Positions 36,801-46,740 of a stretch of 64,000 nt of DNA are shown here, in pieces. The number at the start of each line of letters is the position of its first letter. Positions within the stretch are counted from its first letter, which is position 1. This DNA comes from Hydractinia symbiolongicarpus (taxonomy: Eukaryota > Cnidaria > Hydrozoa > Anthoathecata > Hydractiniidae). Under the pieces are notes generated by a model. The model was not told the origin of the DNA. It made no database searches and saw only the letters and a program-made list of their open reading frames with translations. The translations under genes and the position numbers were made by a program. Where the stretch lies: contig NC_079881.1 of NCBI RefSeq assembly GCF_029227915.1, positions 6,572,001-6,636,000 of the forward strand. The letters run 5' to 3'.

Positions 36801-39800
36801 CGTGTCTGTTCTCTGAAACTATAGTATGAGATTTGAATGTGCACAGCGATCATCATTTGCAAAAAATAATAAGTCCCTTTATTTTTATGACAAACTGATT
36901 TACTTTTTTTTACTGTAGCTCCACTGATTATTCCATGTATACGTGCTAAAGCCAAAATATGTCGTAACATTAGAAAAACCATTCCCATCGTGTAGTCTAA
37001 AATTTAATCTTGGTGTAAGTTGACGCTCCTCAAAAGCAAGGCATTACGTGTTTGCCACGTATTAAAATTTTGGGTCAAAGAAAATCTTTTTTTATTTAAA
37101 AGGACAAGGTTGTTCTTTGTATTATTAATGTTTTGTTGCGGTATGAAATGTTGCTCGTAGCTTATAACCATCAACATGCAACATCACCATCTAGAATTCT
37201 GCAGCAAAATCGAAATGAATAAAAACATAGTTTCCTTACACTTTTTTTTAAATATATTTTGAAGACTTTATTTGCTGGGTGATTTTCAATTTTTAAACAT
37301 TTTCATGAGTTTTTAGTTTTACGGGCAGCTCTATTGCGGAAATAATTCATCTTATTCAGACATCTTTCGTTTTAAACAATTCAAGAAACTATAATTTTAG
37401 CAAGAAGTCGTTTTCTCAAATAAATTCAAACGTATTTTAGTGCATGAACCAAGTCCTTGTTTGATATCTATTACCAAGTTCTTTCTGTTGAGGAGTTGCT
37501 AGTAAACTATTTGTTTGTAGCTAACCTTGAAGAACTGCAAGCAGCAGAAGCTCAACAAGCTAGTAGCATTGAAATCCAATTAGAAGAACTGAAATCGCGA
37601 TGCCAGGAAAAGCAAGAAAAAGTTGAAGAAACCAGGTTAGTTTAGTTGTTTTTACGGCTTTCTACAAATCCCTTGTCCTTGGTTCGATCAACTCTCAGGT
37701 TTTTACGGCTTTCTACAAATCCCTTGTCCTTGGTTCAACCAACTCGCAGGTTTTTACGCCTTTCTACAAATCCCTTGTCCTTGGTTCAATCAATTCGCAG
37801 GTTTTTACGCCTTTCTACAAATCCCTTGTCCTTGGTTCAACCAACTCGCAGGTTTTTACGGCTTTCTACAAATCCCTTGTCCTTGGTTCAATCAATTCGC
37901 AGGTTTTTACGCCTTTCTACAAATCCCTTGTCCTTGGTTCAATCAATTCGCAGGTTTTAACGCCTTTCTACAAATCCCTTGTCCTTGGTTCAATCAATTC
38001 TCAGGCTTTTACGCCTTTCTACAAATCCCTTGTCCTTGGTTCGATCAACTCTCAGGTTTTTACGGCTTTCTACACATCCCTTATCCTTCAACCAACTCTC
38101 AGATTGCATTCTTATAATTTGACCATTCAAAATTTACAAAAACTTTCAAAGTCAACAGCTTCTTTTTGGTCTTGGACCAAATGATGCTTTCTTAAACTCA
38201 TTCGATTTAAAGAAAGAGTTTTTACAGAATGTAATTACACCTTATTTCACAGGTATGGTTCCTAAAGCACCCAATTGGACCTTTTTTTAATCTATGGGTT
38301 ATTCAATTCTGCATAAATTTTATTCTCATTTTCTGGAGAAAATCGCGAATGTTTTTTCTGTTGTGAAAAAACAGTGAAATAAACAGTGAGAGAAAAGCAG
38401 AAGAAAAAAAATTATGGGACGGCGTTTTAATTAACGGATTTAATTAACATTGGAGAAAAAAAAAATTCCGGAAATTTTAAAATTACATAAAAAACCTGGG
38501 CAACACTCGATCACTTACTCTTCGTTCAGCGTCCTTGATTCCCCTGTGTTGCCAAGGAGACATCAGGGTTTTTTTTGCAACAGCTTTCGACTAAATAACT
38601 GCAAATTGAATAGTACCTGTTGTGTAGGTCGCCTTTACACTATGAACCGGATGGTTTACTGCCACATAAACGTTACAAATGATGTCATAATAACTCACGA
38701 CTGCCCTGCTCTTATGGAGAAAAAATTCGCAAAGTCATTCTTGTTTACATGCAGGTGAATATTTATCATAGCACATCCGTATTTCATTCTCAACAGAGAA
38801 TGCTTCACCCCGATTAGACCTCTGATCATGACGGGCGAGTATAATGCGTGTAAGTCATATTGTAGAAGAATGGAAATATTCACCTATGTATACACACCAT
38901 CCGGATAAACTATCTGAGTTCATCACTAACATATTGCCGCACGAAGTGGAGTAGGTTTGTCTGTGGCTTCCAGTTCTGGGGACCGCGGATCGAATTCCGC
39001 TCACTGCCAGGCAGTATGTTAGTGATAAACAAAGTAGTTCTTCTACAATAAGTACCTGTTGTATTGTATTGTCAGTAGAACAGAATACATTTTTATGTTT
39101 AGCGATGCATTAATGAATTTTAAATATGAAATTGCAAAAACAGCCATTAACAGCAGATCTGGAAAGCCACTCACGTCAAAGGTGCAGTATGATTGAGTGA
39201 CCTGTTTGTTCTTAAGAAGTAGAAATAACTTAAAATGATAACAATAAGTTTCGTTTATTGATGTCTCGCATTGGTTTGTGACAGAAACGTACGCTGTTTT
39301 TCTGGAGTCCACAAAATTTTATCAAGAATTAATTTATATTTTTTTTAATATAGCTATTTCAGCTAAGGAAAAACAAAAATAAAATTATTGGATAAAGAAA
39401 TTGTTAATCCTTCTTTGTTCATTTTCAGTGTACACCAAGCAACTAATGTCTGAGTTATACATCGTGGCATATTTTTTTGTAAAAAGATTCTTAAATAACG
39501 GCTTTACATTAATGAGATAGATTTTTGAACGTACCATTGAATAGAAAATGAAGATGATAGAATGTTTTTGATAGAACAAGTTTGTAAATTTGTGTCCTGC
39601 ATGAGAAGCTGCTTTCTGAACTACTTCTGTGTAGGTATCAATATGGTTTGTTTTGAGTTTAGGATGTTGAACAGTATCAAGCACTTGAAGCAAAAAAAGA
39701 ATTGGAAGTTATTGCGGTACGATGTTTGTACAAAATTATAAAATGTATTAATGCAACTTTTGGGTTGGTTCTGCCCCCGGTCATAAAATGGCCCATATAC

Positions 39801-42800
39801 TAGTCTAAATTGACTCAAACTTAGTACACTTACAGCACGTCATGAAAGAACCAAATAGAAATCCGCAAATTAATTTTTGTCAATTGCGTGAGAATTAATT
39901 CCCGCAAAACATATAGATATAGCAAAATATAGATTTTTTGTCTTGTTTAAAAAATGATTCAAAATAAATTTTTTTTTCTGATTTACCTAGAATCGCACAT
40001 AATATATAATTCCAACAGCAGCAGAAGTCTTATTTTATGTCTTCTACATAAAAAAATAAGAACAGTTGAAAAATGGTAAAAATTAAGAAAGCAGATGACA
40101 GCAAATTTATTTATTTTAGCGAAAATCGCGAAATATTAGAACCAAACTTCGCAAAAAAGTATTTCTCGCGAAAATTGAATATAATTTCTAAAACTTTTTC
40201 GCGAAAATTAGTTTTAGCAAAAATAACATAACTTAATGTTTTTGCAAATTGTTTATTTGCATTGTTTGATGTTGTTTGCACGTATCCGCAAATCTCATTG
40301 CCTTAACTCTATTGTTCTTGCGTTGTAGTCATTTTTAGTGCAGCTTGTTTGATTTTAGATTTATCAGGGGGAAATAATAAAGGGGAGTGTCTTATTTAAA
40401 AAAAGGATGCAATTTTTTGTGAATATATATAACTTTGGTGATACTTTCCTAGAATGAGTATCAACAAAACAATCCGAAGTTTTTATTTTATTATTTTTAC
40501 TTTCAGGTGCGGCTGGAATATATTAAGCTAAAGAATAGATTAAAGAAACGTGAAATTCAACTCAAAGCAAAGGTTAATTATTACAGACTTACAGAATTAT
40601 TATAAACTTTTATTATAAATGTGCTAAATAAGAACTTAATATTGAAGCTCAATTTCCACTACTCAGTTTTTTAATTTGAAGCAAGACACAGTTTATCATA
40701 AAGAAACAAAATTCTAAAATATCTTATTCACTTTGTAATATTTCCTGACGAGACTTGCTTGATTTAAGTTTTAAAAGTGTTATTCTTCAATCCATATTGG
40801 TTTTCCCTTCCTTCTCAAGGCTTATGTGTTAAGTATACCCGTAACTTCTATTCTATTCTTTTAATGCATCCTTTCATTCTTCAGGAAGAACTCGCTGAAG
40901 GATTGCATCTGATTGATTTTGAGCAGTTAAAGATTGAGAATCAAACGTACAATGAAAAAATTGAAGAACGAAATGAAGTAAGCTGTTTAAAATAATGTTT
41001 TTGTGCGGATTATAAGGTATAATGTTTTTTTCTGTGTAAAAAGAATATATTGTTTTAACAATATTTAAGCAAAATGACTATAGTCATTGTTTCTTTTTTA
41101 AGCTTTTTATTGTAAATGTATAATCATATATATTCATGTATTTTCATATAGTATTGTTGTATAGCGTGTGATATTGTTTGCCATTACACTCAAGGTCCTA
41201 AATTGACTAGTTTTCACGCGAGGAATGGCTGATGTGGCGTCTCAGCAAAAATAGGTAGTTTTTAGACTGATTATTTCTTCTTAGAGCCGAAATGTGTGTT
41301 TTTGACATTTAGGAACTTTTGAAGTTGCGCAAAAAGATCACTACGACTGTGCAAGTTTTGACGCATTTAAAAGAAAAACTGCAATTTGTGCAGGTGGGAA
41401 TGTTTAGTGTTTATTTTTGTTTACTGAGTCAGTTTTTGTTTTTAGTACGGCAAGAGAAGTAGATACCATGTTCACATAATTACTTTAATCTTTTTATTCG
41501 TGAATTGAAATGTATCAGGCAGATTCAGTTTTATATTTCATGTACAGAAGCTTCTCATATAAAGCACTTTAGTGAATATGCAAATTATTATTTACAAATA
41601 TTTGAAATTTAAGTCTTTAGCTAGTTCAAAACTACGTGGTATCTCGAAGGGTCTCTGAGCTCCAGTTACAATACAGTCTTACGAATTGAGAAAGCTGTAA
41701 AAAAAGCCACTTATTAATGTTTATAGGGTGAAAATGGCGAACAGAGAGCGAAATTGAGAGACATCGAAGCTACAGTAGCACAGGTTTGCATGTAATCAAT
41801 TCCTTTTCTATGGGTGCAAAGACATTTTTGTTTAATGAACTTCTGAGGTTTAGTTCAGCAGTGAAAGTTTCTTTTGATTAATCTAAAAATTCACAGATAT
41901 GATAACTTTAATAAAATTTTTATTATTTTTAAAATAAAAACCCTTGTGTTTTTTTATATTTGCTAAATGTACGATGCTGACCACTAAATAGTACTTAAAA
42001 AATTCTACTGTTTAAAAAGTGTACTGTGATTGATCTCTCAAGGCTTACTGTCTCTTAAGGTTTTTTTTATGAGTAATATAAGAGACAAGTCAATATATGT
42101 AAACGATGTTGTTAATGGATTTATGTATTGAGAAGGATTTCCTTAAACGTAGCGGTGGATAAATATTTTTTTTACTTTTCCAAGTTTTTTTGGAATGCGG
42201 GAACATAAGTCAGTTTAAGAATTGATGACATTAAACGAAAAGGGATTTGTAAGTATGCTAAGCACCTTTTTAGTTTCTATAAATTACAAAAATATTATTT
42301 TCAATGGAAACTATAATAAAAATTTATTTTTGGAAAACCAATATACACTTTCAGGGTTTTATTGCCATATAACATCAATTTAACACACTCCTTAAAAATC
42401 TGTGGAAAGAAGGTGTTTCTGTGGTTCCGGTCTTGTTCTAAGAGCTAAGCAACACAGGAGAAGTAGAATTATAAAACAAATTTAAAATTTTGTTTGTTCA
42501 CTTGCAGAGGCGAGATATTCTCACACGGATGAAACAAGTTCGGGACGGCTTGAGAATAGACAACACGAAGCTGAAACATAAATCTGGTTTGCTTGGTAAT
42601 AAACCTTTATTGAGAGATTTCGAAGTTCGAAAAGACGAAGTGAGTTCTTCTACTGACTGATCTTATCCCAATATGATTTTATGAGTCGTATACGATTTGT
42701 CATTGTTATAACTCATGCAATAAATTTTAAAATGCATGTTTTTTTTTAGCCAATGACAGTTTAGAAAACTAAATCCGGCAATTAAGTAAAGGCGAATTTT

Positions 42801-43858
42801 CACTTACATACTTTTTGCTATGGAACGGAAGAGACAAAAAAGCAAATTTTTTTTTGAAAATTATCATCGAAAATAAGCATCTCCTTACTAATTGTTGTAT
42901 ATTTGTTTTTTATGTCAAAACACCTCACGCGTAACGCTTTCTCCTAATTTTAGCCAGACTTGAGCTCTTTTTTCGTTTTTCTTTTTTCGAATTTATTTTT
43001 ACTACAAACTACAAGAACCATTGCTGCAAGAACATTCTTTTTGTTCAATTTTTTGCTACCTTTACAAAAGTGAGATATAATTAATCGTATGGCGTACACG
43101 ACAGAAATCTTGTCATAATACACCACATGAGTATAGTGAATCATATATGATGAAATCATGTAATGCAGATGTTGCGTTATACGCGACTTAAATTCTGGAA
43201 AAGGTAGTCCCTCTTTTTGTAGTGACCCACTCACACACAGAGTGGTGTGTCATTGTGATGCAGTAAATACGTCCGTGAGAGGGATGAATGAATTATAAAA
43301 TTAAAATGTTTGTGCGTCGGCTTCCTTGTAAGAGCTTAAAGCTAACAATTCTGTTTTGTTGATGATTTATTTCCATGCCGTAACTACTTTCGCGTTTCAC
43401 ATAAAAAAACTCTATTGAAGTTATGATACATAACTTCAAATGCAAGTTTCGATGCAAGATTTATAAACTCTAATGCAACATTATGAATAACATTCATAAG
43501 ATAGTCTTTTCGACTGTGTTTTCCCCTGGTGTTTATTAACAATTTTTCTTTCACATTTATCGTGCATTAATATTTACAAAAAAAAACTCCCAGAGACAAG
43601 GCCGGTATTCATACAAGTAATTTTTGTCAATCATTTCGCAACATTGTCAAGTAAAAACTTGCATCTAATGTTCCACTTTTGAGCGCTTTAGCTTTCCGCA
43701 TAGCGTTGGAAACTGGATTGATTGATCAATTCTCATTTGTATAGGGCGAAGAGCTGAAACAACGTATTCAATTCTTGAAAGAAGAACATATAGAATTAAG
43801 CATGGCGCTGAATTCGATAAAGAAGAAGATTGAAAAATCAAGACCTGTAAATTCGTAA
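27807..43858 (+). CDS. CCDC96: CFAP184/CCDC96-like axonemal coiled-coil protein
   Basis: Exons: 27807-28047, 28405-28511, 29420 to about 29657, 35126-35221, 35720-35811, 36092-36175, 36661-36730, 37521-37635, 39663-39716, 40507-40572, 40885-40977, 41313-41393, 41727-41783, 42508-42639, 43745-43858 (TAA). Phases match at all joins except 37635/39663, where a small exon is missing; the 29657 donor is weak. The product is about 550 residues, close to vertebrate CCDC96. Its N-terminal third is acidic and repetitive; the rest is coiled coil, ending in a DUF4201-type region (LHLIDFEQLKIENQTYNEKI, then LTHLKEKLQFVQ, RRDILTRMKQVRDGLR, GLLGNKPLLRDFE). CCDC96 and its partner CCDC113 are ciliary/axonemal proteins, so a role in the cilium is expected. 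Candidate AATAAA at 44005. A Copia element occupies intron 3 and a minisatellite intron 8. Confidence 0.85.
29706..29929 (-). repeat. Copia 3' LTR
   Basis: The 224-bp counterpart of 34446-34667; differences are a longer (TA)n run near its start and three single-base changes. Confidence 0.95.
29931..29944 (-). other. Polypurine tract
   Basis: The minus strand reads a purine run with GAGGGAGA directly before the 3' LTR, where plus-strand DNA priming is expected. Confidence 0.75.
30224..30499 (-). pseudogene. Copia RNase H C-terminal segment
   Basis: An open frame carrying the C-terminal half of Copia RNase H, including HTDNKSLFEAAHS and KHQLADVLTKQG. The reading extends upstream of the first ATG as far as about 30590 (VARSTLAAETLAL). 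The region between RT and this point is too short: the segment with the first catalytic Asp of RNase H is absent, and the frame changes there, consistent with an internal deletion. Confidence 0.8.
30532..31854 (-). pseudogene. Copia reverse transcriptase segment
   Basis: A 440-codon frame overlapping the preceding one by about 120 bp in a different frame. It carries the Copia RT: STRWVVTTK, DVKRAFLQG with catalytic D205, YGLADASRAW, and HVDDFLWGG with D291 and D292 (usually YVDD). It closes with the RT-RNase H connection near LNWMSSQSRPD. The downstream end runs into an out-of-frame tail. Because Copia polyproteins are normally a single frame, the frame change most likely reflects an indel (real or from assembly); a programmed shift cannot be excluded. 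Confidence 0.85.
31736..34420 (-). CDS. Copia Gag-protease-integrase polyprotein
   Basis: An 894-codon frame. A Copia Gag-like N-terminus leads to a CCHC zinc knuckle (C248, C251, H256, C261), then a retropepsin-like protease whose active site reads D307-C-G rather than the usual D-S/T-G. Integrase follows, with an HHCC zinc site (H459, H464, C498, C501) and a catalytic triad D528, D583, E619 in Copia spacing. The start ATG lies about 25 bp after the LTR/PBS. In intact Copia elements this frame continues into reverse transcriptase; here the reading moves to another frame within 31736-31854. Substitution of the protease active-site Ser/Thr by Cys may be lineage-specific or inactivating. Confidence 0.9.
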   Translation of the reverse strand: MSKIWVPPRSLDKETSYKDWKKEVQIWQALTELKAEKQGPAIFMGLRGKAKESVLELDIEQISAATGVKAITNRLDKIYLKDENQTAYLAYETFERFKRPPEMSMNDYLIEFERLYHKIQGHNMVLPDGVLAYRVLQSANLTPEQQQLARATLNELRYDAMVRQLKKIFGDTVASLGANTEVKIEPVLQASADTIKQNYFTQRGGYQRSRFRRGRPATASNQRYAGRKTRPNNRRMNPSDQSGSPSRCNICQSIYHWASNCPHSYENQEPEVVRRDDSHSKVTFFAKIREDEMQSLVGETLSCAVLDCGCTKTVCGNTWYQCFIDNLKNDRLPEEHPSQIRFKFGDSEVVCSMKRVFLPVIIGSKEVYLETEIVPNEIPLLLSQASMKKAEAVLDFINDSVTMFGEYHPLKFTTTGHYCIPLNNNIIEMDGKKHDHLLPQVAFVCASTKSRKSKIIKLHRQFCHPSAEKLKSLIKASNSFLNDRSEVMKVIDEVSNSCEVCIKYRKTRPRPIVGLPMSSEFNQCVALDLLQLSQSLWFIHIIDVFTRFSSAKLTKTKDKDVITDIIFEIWLARFGQPRKFLADNGGEFVNKVYEEMCEQFNIEFSTTAAESPWSNGLCERHNGMIKEMLKKIIEDTKCTHNRALFWAISAKNSLSNNKGFSPNQLVYGKNHDYPCILTDHLPAMNDTVSSKTVAHNLAVMHASRRAFIAAESSERIRRALRHNVQCYNDERYINGDRVFYKRKDSEKWHGPGTVIGQENKQVLVKHGGSYVRVHMCRLQKLDQVLHSQKPLQDTERSTEVTTTQVNNCIPLERDDVFGEYVGADDFDSNNTEEPENEKTTNLQTTKETTSDGALMNETTTHKISTNEITTNRNVNSPRNTKVEDKNHLQANSRQ
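34432..34444 (-). other. Primer-binding site, initiator tRNA-Met
   Basis: One base after the 5' LTR, the minus strand reads TGGTAGCAGAGGA, complementary to the CCA-tailed 3' end of eukaryotic initiator tRNA-Met. This fixes the element's direction and minus-strand DNA priming. Confidence 0.85.
34446..34667 (-). repeat. Copia 5' LTR
   Basis: The 222-bp repeat begins TGTTAAATAGG and ends GATCAACA in plus orientation. As the element is on the minus strand, this copy is its 5' LTR. It nearly matches 29706-29929. Confidence 0.95.
37648..38101 (+). repeat. 51-bp minisatellite, nine copies
   Basis: Nine near-identical 51-bp units, each containing TTTCTACAAATCCCTTGTCC and ending in a CAG followed by GTTTTTAC or a variant. 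Unit variants partly alternate (…CAACCAACTCGCAG and …CAATCAATTCGCAG), hinting at dimer-level expansion. Six units are open in one plus frame as 17-residue repeats, but the array follows the donor of CFAP184 exon 8 and is best read as intronic. Confidence 0.9.
38753..39049 (+). mobile_element. Nested MITE with tRNA-like core, copy 1
   Basis: Starts AGGTGAATATTTATCATAGC and ends TTCTTCTACAATA. It shares nearly all its sequence, in opposite orientation, with 45542-45914. The inner part, 38918-39030, is bounded by 21-bp inverted repeats (GTTCATCACTAACATATTGCC against its near complement). That core contains a B-box-like GGATCGAATTCC. No coding capacity. It lies in the CFAP184 intron before exon 9. 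Confidence 0.75.
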
Positions 43859-44792
43859 CATTATTTTTATTGTATTATATTCAAATTTTATTTTACTAAA
43901 TCGTAAGTTAATCATGTGACATTGTTTTCCGCTTTTATGCTTTCCATATACTGTTTCCTTTTTGACAAAGGTACAACATCTGTGAAAATTGGAAAATTGT
44001 TTTAAATAAAAAGGGAAGTGACCATATAATGGTTAGTTGAATCATAAAATTGTGATTTTGTAAAGCGCGCGAGTTAGAAAAGCTCGAGGCCAAAGCTGTA
44101 CCAAATAAGTACAAAGGCGTTTGTTTTTTAATGAAGAGAAATGAGTCAAAAAAAAGTAGTACTGAGTCTCCTTTGAGAAGTTTACATTATATTCACCTTG
44201 TGTAAACAAAGCTGAGCGAAACTCCAAAGCTTCTTTTTAAAGCAGATATTGTCGCGTTGATAGCAGATATTGTCGCGTTGATAGCAGATATTGTCGCGTT
44301 GATAGCAGATATTGTCGTGTTGATAGCAGATATATTCGCGTTGATAGCAGATATTGTCGCTTTTATAACAGATATATTCGCGTTAAGTTCATGTATGGAC
44401 AGCATCTATAAAGTTACCCATTATTACTCATACTTAGAACTTTTGTACTTGATCTGTTGGGTACAAAATCCTTAATAATCAACAAAATATTTAAAAACGG
44501 GAGTTTTTAACCAAAATACTGCCAGGCAACTAATTATCAATTAACTAGTTAGTTTGTACACAAGTCCACGTATCCGTACGATTCATGAGATATTAAGATT
44601 TTTTTTCTACCGTACATGTTCCGGACGTCGCTTTTACAGAGGGGCATCGGTTGTTTTTTTTATGATGATAAAGAAAAATTAGGCAAATATACGACACTAA
44701 AGTTATTTCCAGATTATTAAAAATTCCATTCCATAATGAAATACGTACAAGTTGTTGTTTAATTAAACAAATTTGTGTTTTTTTTAAAAACA
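43859..44792. other. Intergenic between convergent genes
   Basis: Holds the 3' end of CFAP184, with AATAAA at 44005, and the 3' end of the minus-strand HYD1-type gene. A seven-copy 21-bp tandem repeat lies at 44242-44388. No exon seen. Confidence 0.6.
44242..44388. repeat. 21-bp tandem repeat, seven copies
   Basis: Seven tandem copies of GCAGATATTGTCGCGTTGAT plus one base, the later ones diverged. Being a multiple of three it is open on both strands (Ile/Ala/Asp-rich), but it lies between two gene ends with no splice sites and is probably non-coding. Confidence 0.85.
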
Positions 44793-46740
44793 CTATTCAT
44801 CGTCTTCACTACTAGACACCAAGTCTAAGTCATCAAAATAATCACCAAGATCATCGACATTATCAGTAAACTTGAAGTTTTCAAATTTGTCAATTTTGTA
44901 ACTATAGTCGTTCAAAACCATTTCTTTTTTGAAAACATAAATATCTTGATTATCGATCTTTATCTTCTCCAGAGATGGATCGTCAATGGGAATCTTTACT
45001 TCAACAAAACAATCTACTTTGCCCATATTTTTTAATCTACTTTGCATGGGCTTGGTCGAATCATAGTTATTTTGAGCAATGGTTAGTTTGTCATATCGTG
45101 CTGGATTCATGGAAGTCCAATATGATCCCTTTCCATGCCGAGCATGTATTTTACGCGTGGACATTTTCACACATTTTGATTTGTTGATTAGATCTGCAAA
45201 CTTTGGCGTTGTGTAATGATACAGAGTTCGAAAGATTCTACGAGAAAAGTGAAAGTTAGTCAAGAGAAATTGTTACTTCTTCCATTACAATTCCCATGAT
45301 GGAAACGATCCTAATCTCTGGATGTCAAAGACGCTATGTAGATCCAACCCGTCTATGAAATACATGCAAAAAATGTGCTAGCATAGACAATATGACTTAG
45401 CTGTAAAAACGTTTTAGGAGAAGTGACTGTGTCCGTTTCCTCGAATTACAAATATTTCATAATATTGTAGTTTATAATGTTTTAATTTTGAGATCATATT
45501 CATATTAATAATAGCAATAAAAAATATAAGGAGATCTTTTTATAATGAAAGAGAACTACTTTGTTCATCACTAACATACTGCCTGGCAGTGAGCGGGATT
45601 CGATCCGCGGTCCCCATAACTGGGAGCCGCAGACGAACCCACAACACTACGTGCGGCAATATGTTAGTGATGAACTCAGATAGTTTATCCGGATGGTGTG
45701 TATACATAGGTGAATATTTATCATAGCACATCCGTATTTCATTCTCAACAGAGAATGCTTCAGTGCCAGGCAGTATGTTAGTGATGAACAAAGTAGTTCT
45801 CTTTCATTATGACTTACACGCATTATACTCGCCCGTCATGATCAGAGGTCTGATCGGGGTGAAGCATTCTCTGTTGAGAATGAAATATGGATGTGCTATG
45901 ATAAATATTCACCTATGAGATCTTTTTACATGACTATTATTCAACCTCGTGCCCAGGGCTTTTTCTCTCTTTCTGACAATCTATTCTTATCGCCGTCCGA
46001 GATTGTTAGAAAGACCAAAATAACCCTGGGGACGAGGTTGGGTTATTCCGCCAATAAAAAACAGTAAAATTAGAAATTCTAAAAAGTTAACATAAACGAG
46101 TCATCAAAAAGAAGATTTGTATACACATATATACAAATATGTAAAAACTAATAAAAATAGACATATTATACTCATCCTTGGCTAAAGACAACGTAGTGGG
46201 CTAAAAAGAAAGAAACTACCAGGGAATGTTCATTGAATTGGTGTGTGTATAAATTTCTATCTTAATCATAAAATGCTTGATTTGGTGGTAATAATGTTAC
46301 TGTTAAATTCTAATTTTTCAAGCAGAGGTTAATAAGCATAAAAAAAACGCGTTTAACCAGGTTGTTTGTTTGCTGTATGAAGTTTTTACTTTTTATAAAG
46401 TATCAGTTGAAAAATGGCGGCGGTACATATAAAAAATAATAAGAAGAATTCGAGAAAGGTTTATTGAAAGAATGTCAGGGTTAATTTAAATCAATCGTTC
46501 ATGGTTTCATCCCGCTACGAAAAAAATAAAGAAAATAAAAATAATGTAAGAAACAAAAACAGCAACAAGGAATTAAAACATGAATACGTACTTGGTTTCC
46601 ATTTTTAATTCCAGTGTTATTCTTTGATAATTCCGTATGTAGTTGCAGAAACTGAAGCGAACATTCACGACACTGTCATAATAGTCAACACTATGGAGAT
46701 GATAAGTATCTCCCAAAGATTTAATTACTTTAGCACGATT
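44793..46740 (-). CDS. HYD1-type ADP-ribosyltransferase-like protein, partial
   Basis: Two exons were found: 46740-46592 and 45237-44793 (stop TAG). They join in phase at an AAA codon, with a CTTTTCTCGTAG acceptor and a GTACGT donor. The second exon opens with LYHYTTPKFADLINKSKCVK, followed by GKGSYWTSMNP and a KLTIAQNNY segment. This order matches the HYD1-signature ADP-ribosyltransferase-like fold (HYT, then GxG-Y-T, then a Tyr/Asp segment). A short acidic tail ends the protein (DLGDYFDDLDLVSSSEDDE). The first exon encodes 49 residues without a recognised domain. Family members transfer ADP-ribose or are inactive derivatives and occur in bacterial polymorphic toxins and sporadically in eukaryotes; activity here is not shown. 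The N-terminal exons lie upstream and were not found. No signal peptide is visible. Confidence 0.6.
45542..45914 (-). mobile_element. Nested MITE with tRNA-like core, copy 2
   Basis: Lies in the intron of the HYD1-type gene. It holds three layers. First, inverted repeats of about 42 bp near 45542-45583 and 45769-45812, containing GAGAACTACTTTGTTCATCA. Second, an inner 113-bp core at 45563-45675. On the minus strand this core has an A-box-like TAGTGTTGTGGG and a B-box GGATCGAATCC with a T-arm-like stem. Third, 55-bp arms at 45708-45762 and 45860-45914 that match at 54 of 55 positions. The arrangement suggests one MITE inserted into, or rearranged with, another. Confidence 0.75.
45942..46040. 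repeat. 99-bp foldback element
   Basis: Imperfect inverted repeat: the left arm starts CAACCTCGTGCCCAGGG and the right arm ends CCCTGGGGACGAGGTTG. Pairing continues into TTTCTGACAATCT. Arms are about 40 bp with a short loop. It is consistent with a short foldback MITE. Confidence 0.75.

Noticed and set aside
37646-37960. 104-codon repetitive frame (17-residue repeats)
   Set aside because: It is the open frame of a 51-bp minisatellite after a splice donor, with no initiation or splice context showing it is translated.
44193-44475. Ile/Ala/Asp repeat frames on both strands
   Set aside because: A 21-bp tandem repeat is automatically open in several frames; it lies between two gene ends without exon signals.
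43745-45237. CRISPR-like or operon-type structure around the tandem repeats
   Set aside because: The repeats are direct tandems without unique spacers, and the genes have introns; nothing prokaryotic is present.
45563-45675. A functional tRNA gene
   Set aside because: The A-box and B-box likeness is real, but no full cloverleaf with an acceptor stem can be drawn and the sequence is a repeat core with inverted-repeat ends.
45540-45791. 83-codon frame in the HYD1 gene intron
   Set aside because: It is entirely inside the nested MITE and reads through its inverted repeats; not coding.
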